A DNA stretch of 64,000 nucleotides. Origin: Sediminibacillus massiliensis (GTDB lineage: Bacteria; Bacillota; Bacilli; Bacillales; Amphibacillaceae). The notes beneath the pieces are model-generated. The model searched no databases and was not told the DNA's origin. It was given only the letters and a program-made list of their open reading frames with translations. The DNA is taken from positions 3,795,079 through 3,859,078 of the forward strand of contig NZ_LT732535.1 in the NCBI RefSeq assembly GCF_900156915.1, written 5' to 3'. The position numbers and the translations under genes were made by a program. This document shows positions 62,433-64,000 of the stretch, in pieces (the first letter of the stretch is position 1; each line of letters starts with the position of its first letter).

Positions 62433-63311
62433 ATGAACAAAGTTATGTCAAACAAATTGATGATAGCGTTATATACCCTGCCGGCTTTATTGTTGATTGG
62501 TGTGTTGATCTATATTCCATTGATCCTGACGGGATATTACGGCTTGATGGACTGGGATGGAATCGGGGATATGACGTTCATCGGACTGGAAAACTACATT
62601 GCAGCAATTCAAGATGCGAAATTCTGGGAAAGTGCCGGCCATTCATTCTTGCTGGCTGTCTTCTCAACGCTTAGTCTTGTCATCTATTTAGCCATTTCGC
62701 TGATTCTGGCTTCCAAAATTAAAGGGGCAGATTTGCTTCGCAAGATTTATTTGGTACCAATGTTGCTATCTTCTGTAGCGATTGCCCAGCTTTGGATTAA
62801 AATCTATAATCCAGCGAACGGTATTTTAAATAGTTTACTAGGCTGGTTCGGCATTGATAATCCTCCGGCATGGTTAGGGGACCCTTCGGTCGTGTTGTAT
62901 GCCATATTCATTCCGATTTTATGGCAGTATGCCGGTTTTTACATTTTGATTTATTATGCAGCATTGAAAAACATTCCAGATTCTCTAATTGAAGCAGCAA
63001 AAATTGACGGAGCATCGGCTTTTGAAATAGCTTATAAAATCAAACTTCCACTGATCATGGGTGTGGTGAAAGTGACGATTGTCCTGGCTATTGTCGGTTC
63101 ATTGAAATACTTCGATTTGATTTATGTTATGACCGGCGGGGGGCCGAGTGGTGCCAGTGAAGTTATGGCTTCATACATGTACAAGCTCGCGTTTGCCAGC
63201 TATGACTTTGGATATGGAAGTGCCATCGGTTTCTTGTTGTTGATTATCACGTTGATTGTCACTGTTTTGATCAGAAAACTTACTGCAGATAAAGATGAAT
63301 TACAGTATTAA
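62433..63311 (+). CDS. Sugar ABC transporter permease (MalF-like)
   Basis: The start chosen is ATG 62433, behind GGGGTTG; a TTG at 62418 abuts its potential binding site. The 292-residue protein has six predicted helices and the EAA loop EAAKIDGASAFEIA. It is close in style to the permease at 20.7 kb (SLKYFDLIYVMT in both). The next permease starts 15 bases downstream. Confidence 0.92.
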   Translation: MNKVMSNKLMIALYTLPALLLIGVLIYIPLILTGYYGLMDWDGIGDMTFIGLENYIAAIQDAKFWESAGHSFLLAVFSTLSLVIYLAISLILASKIKGADLLRKIYLVPMLLSSVAIAQLWIKIYNPANGILNSLLGWFGIDNPPAWLGDPSVVLYAIFIPILWQYAGFYILIYYAALKNIPDSLIEAAKIDGASAFEIAYKIKLPLIMGVVKVTIVLAIVGSLKYFDLIYVMTGGGPSGASEVMASYMYKLAFASYDFGYGSAIGFLLLIITLIVTVLIRKLTADKDELQY

Positions 63312-63325
63312 GGGAGGCAATCGCT

Positions 63326-64000
63326 ATGGGTAAATTAGGTTATACCATTCTTTATATATGTCTGGCACTTGTTGCGGTCTTTCAAATATTCCCGCTTGCC
63401 TGGCTGGTTTTATTCTCGCTGAAAGACAGCAGGGAAATCTTTGCCTCGCCACCGCTTTCCCTGCCAGAAGAGCTTAAATGGGAAAACTATGTAAAAGTAT
63501 GGGAAGGAAACATCGGTGTTTACTTTTTAAATAGTGTTTGGTACACAGTAGCTGCCATTTTGTTAACGGTTATCTTGGCGAGTATGGCGACATTCGCGAT
63601 TACAAGAATGAACTGGAAATTAAATAAATTGGCATTAGGCTTATTCATGGTTGGCTTGATGATTCCGATTCATTCTTCTTTGATCCCGCTTTACAGCATG
63701 TTTTTAAGTGTAAACTTGATTGATAATCCATTGTCGATCATCATCACCTATACTGCTTATAACCTGCCGATCACGATGATGATTTTGCTCGGATTTTATT
63801 ATACATTGCCAAGGGAAATTGAAGAGGCAGCCATTATCGACGGTTGTTCTATCCATCGCTTGTTTTTCCGTATCATCATGCCGATGACCATTCCGGTGAT
63901 GTCTACCACGGTTATTATCAATATGATTTATAACTGGAATGAATTTGTATTCGTCAATACGTTCATCAGTTCAGATAAGTACAAGACATTGACTGTTGGT
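63326..64000 (+). CDS. Sugar ABC transporter permease (MalG-like), cut by the window edge
   Basis: Translation from ATG 63326 (AGGGAGG, 8-base spacer) stays open for 225 codons to the right edge. The product begins MGKLGYTILYICLALV, shows membrane helices and the EAA loop EEAAIIDGCSIHRLFF, and ends at YNWNEFVFVNTFISSDKYKT plus four residues. About 50 more residues are expected outside the window, judging from the 276-residue relative at 21.7 kb. Confidence 0.9.
   Translation, partial: MGKLGYTILYICLALVAVFQIFPLAWLVLFSLKDSREIFASPPLSLPEELKWENYVKVWEGNIGVYFLNSVWYTVAAILLTVILASMATFAITRMNWKLNKLALGLFMVGLMIPIHSSLIPLYSMFLSVNLIDNPLSIIITYTAYNLPITMMILLGFYYTLPREIEEAAIIDGCSIHRLFFRIIMPMTIPVMSTTVIINMIYNWNEFVFVNTFISSDKYKTLTVG

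Overview
The window reads as chromosomal DNA of a low-GC, endospore-former-type Bacillota, most likely a Bacillaceae genus. Shine-Dalgarno sequences are strong (AAGGAGG type), TTG and GTG starts are common, CcpA-type cre sites and a ROK-family XylR are present, several proteins closely resemble Bacillus subtilis ones (GuaD, a YdaE-like D-lyxose isomerase, SDR-type UxuB), and a dispersed inverted repeat of a Bacillaceae-like kind occurs. No rRNA, tRNA, CRISPR array, phage or insertion sequence was found.

Region 1 (1-15.5 kb) is ordinary housekeeping and cell-surface DNA on both strands: a PutP-like symporter with a 38-residue partner protein, a ureohydrolase with an altered metal site, an LCP cell-wall ligase, a Pro/Glu-repeat membrane protein, a secreted subtilase, a LysM/NlpC endopeptidase, an aldo/keto reductase, a VOC protein, guanine deaminase, an alpha/beta hydrolase and a zinc alcohol dehydrogenase. 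Two long inverted-repeat elements (9 kb and 19 kb) and a decayed third (5.3 kb) sit in gaps.

Region 2 (16-43 kb) is a glucuronoxylan and sugar-acid locus. It holds a nonphosphorylative (Weimberg) xylonate route: a YjhG/YagF-type xylonate dehydratase, an FAH-family 2-keto-3-deoxy-pentonate dehydratase and a ketoglutarate-semialdehyde dehydrogenase, with a candidate sugar lactonase. It also holds a glucuronate route: GH67 alpha-glucuronidase, UxaC, UxuB and UxuA. Two ABC importers, a cytoplasmic GH10 xylanase, a wrecked GH39 xylosidase, two Gfo/Idh dehydrogenases, a lyxose isomerase-like cupin, two DUF624 proteins and two paralogous GntR/FCD regulators with near-identical promoter-operator regions complete it.

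Region 3 (43.9-53.2 kb) is a self-contained regulon whose exact substrate I cannot name: ABC importer, SDR, PPC/DUF296 protein, RraA-like aldolase, FadR-type GntR regulator, iron alcohol dehydrogenase and a two-gene altronate dehydratase-like enzyme. Four copies of a GGTTGACC-type palindrome lie in front of its three transcription units. This is the best candidate in the window for an uncharacterised pathway.

Region 4 (53.4-64 kb) is a xyloside locus: GH43 beta-xylosidase, then ThuA, Gfo/Idh, an AP-endonuclease-fold isomerase and a second Gfo/Idh (a possible oxidoreductive glycoside-processing module), a divergent XylR, and the start of a fourth ABC importer that runs off the right edge.

None of the four sugar ABC importers carries its own ATPase, so a shared MsmX-type ATPase encoded elsewhere is expected. 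All four have a stem-loop between the binding-protein gene and the first permease gene. All xylan enzymes seen lack signal peptides, so the picture is uptake of xylo-oligosaccharides and aldouronic acids followed by cytoplasmic hydrolysis and oxidation.
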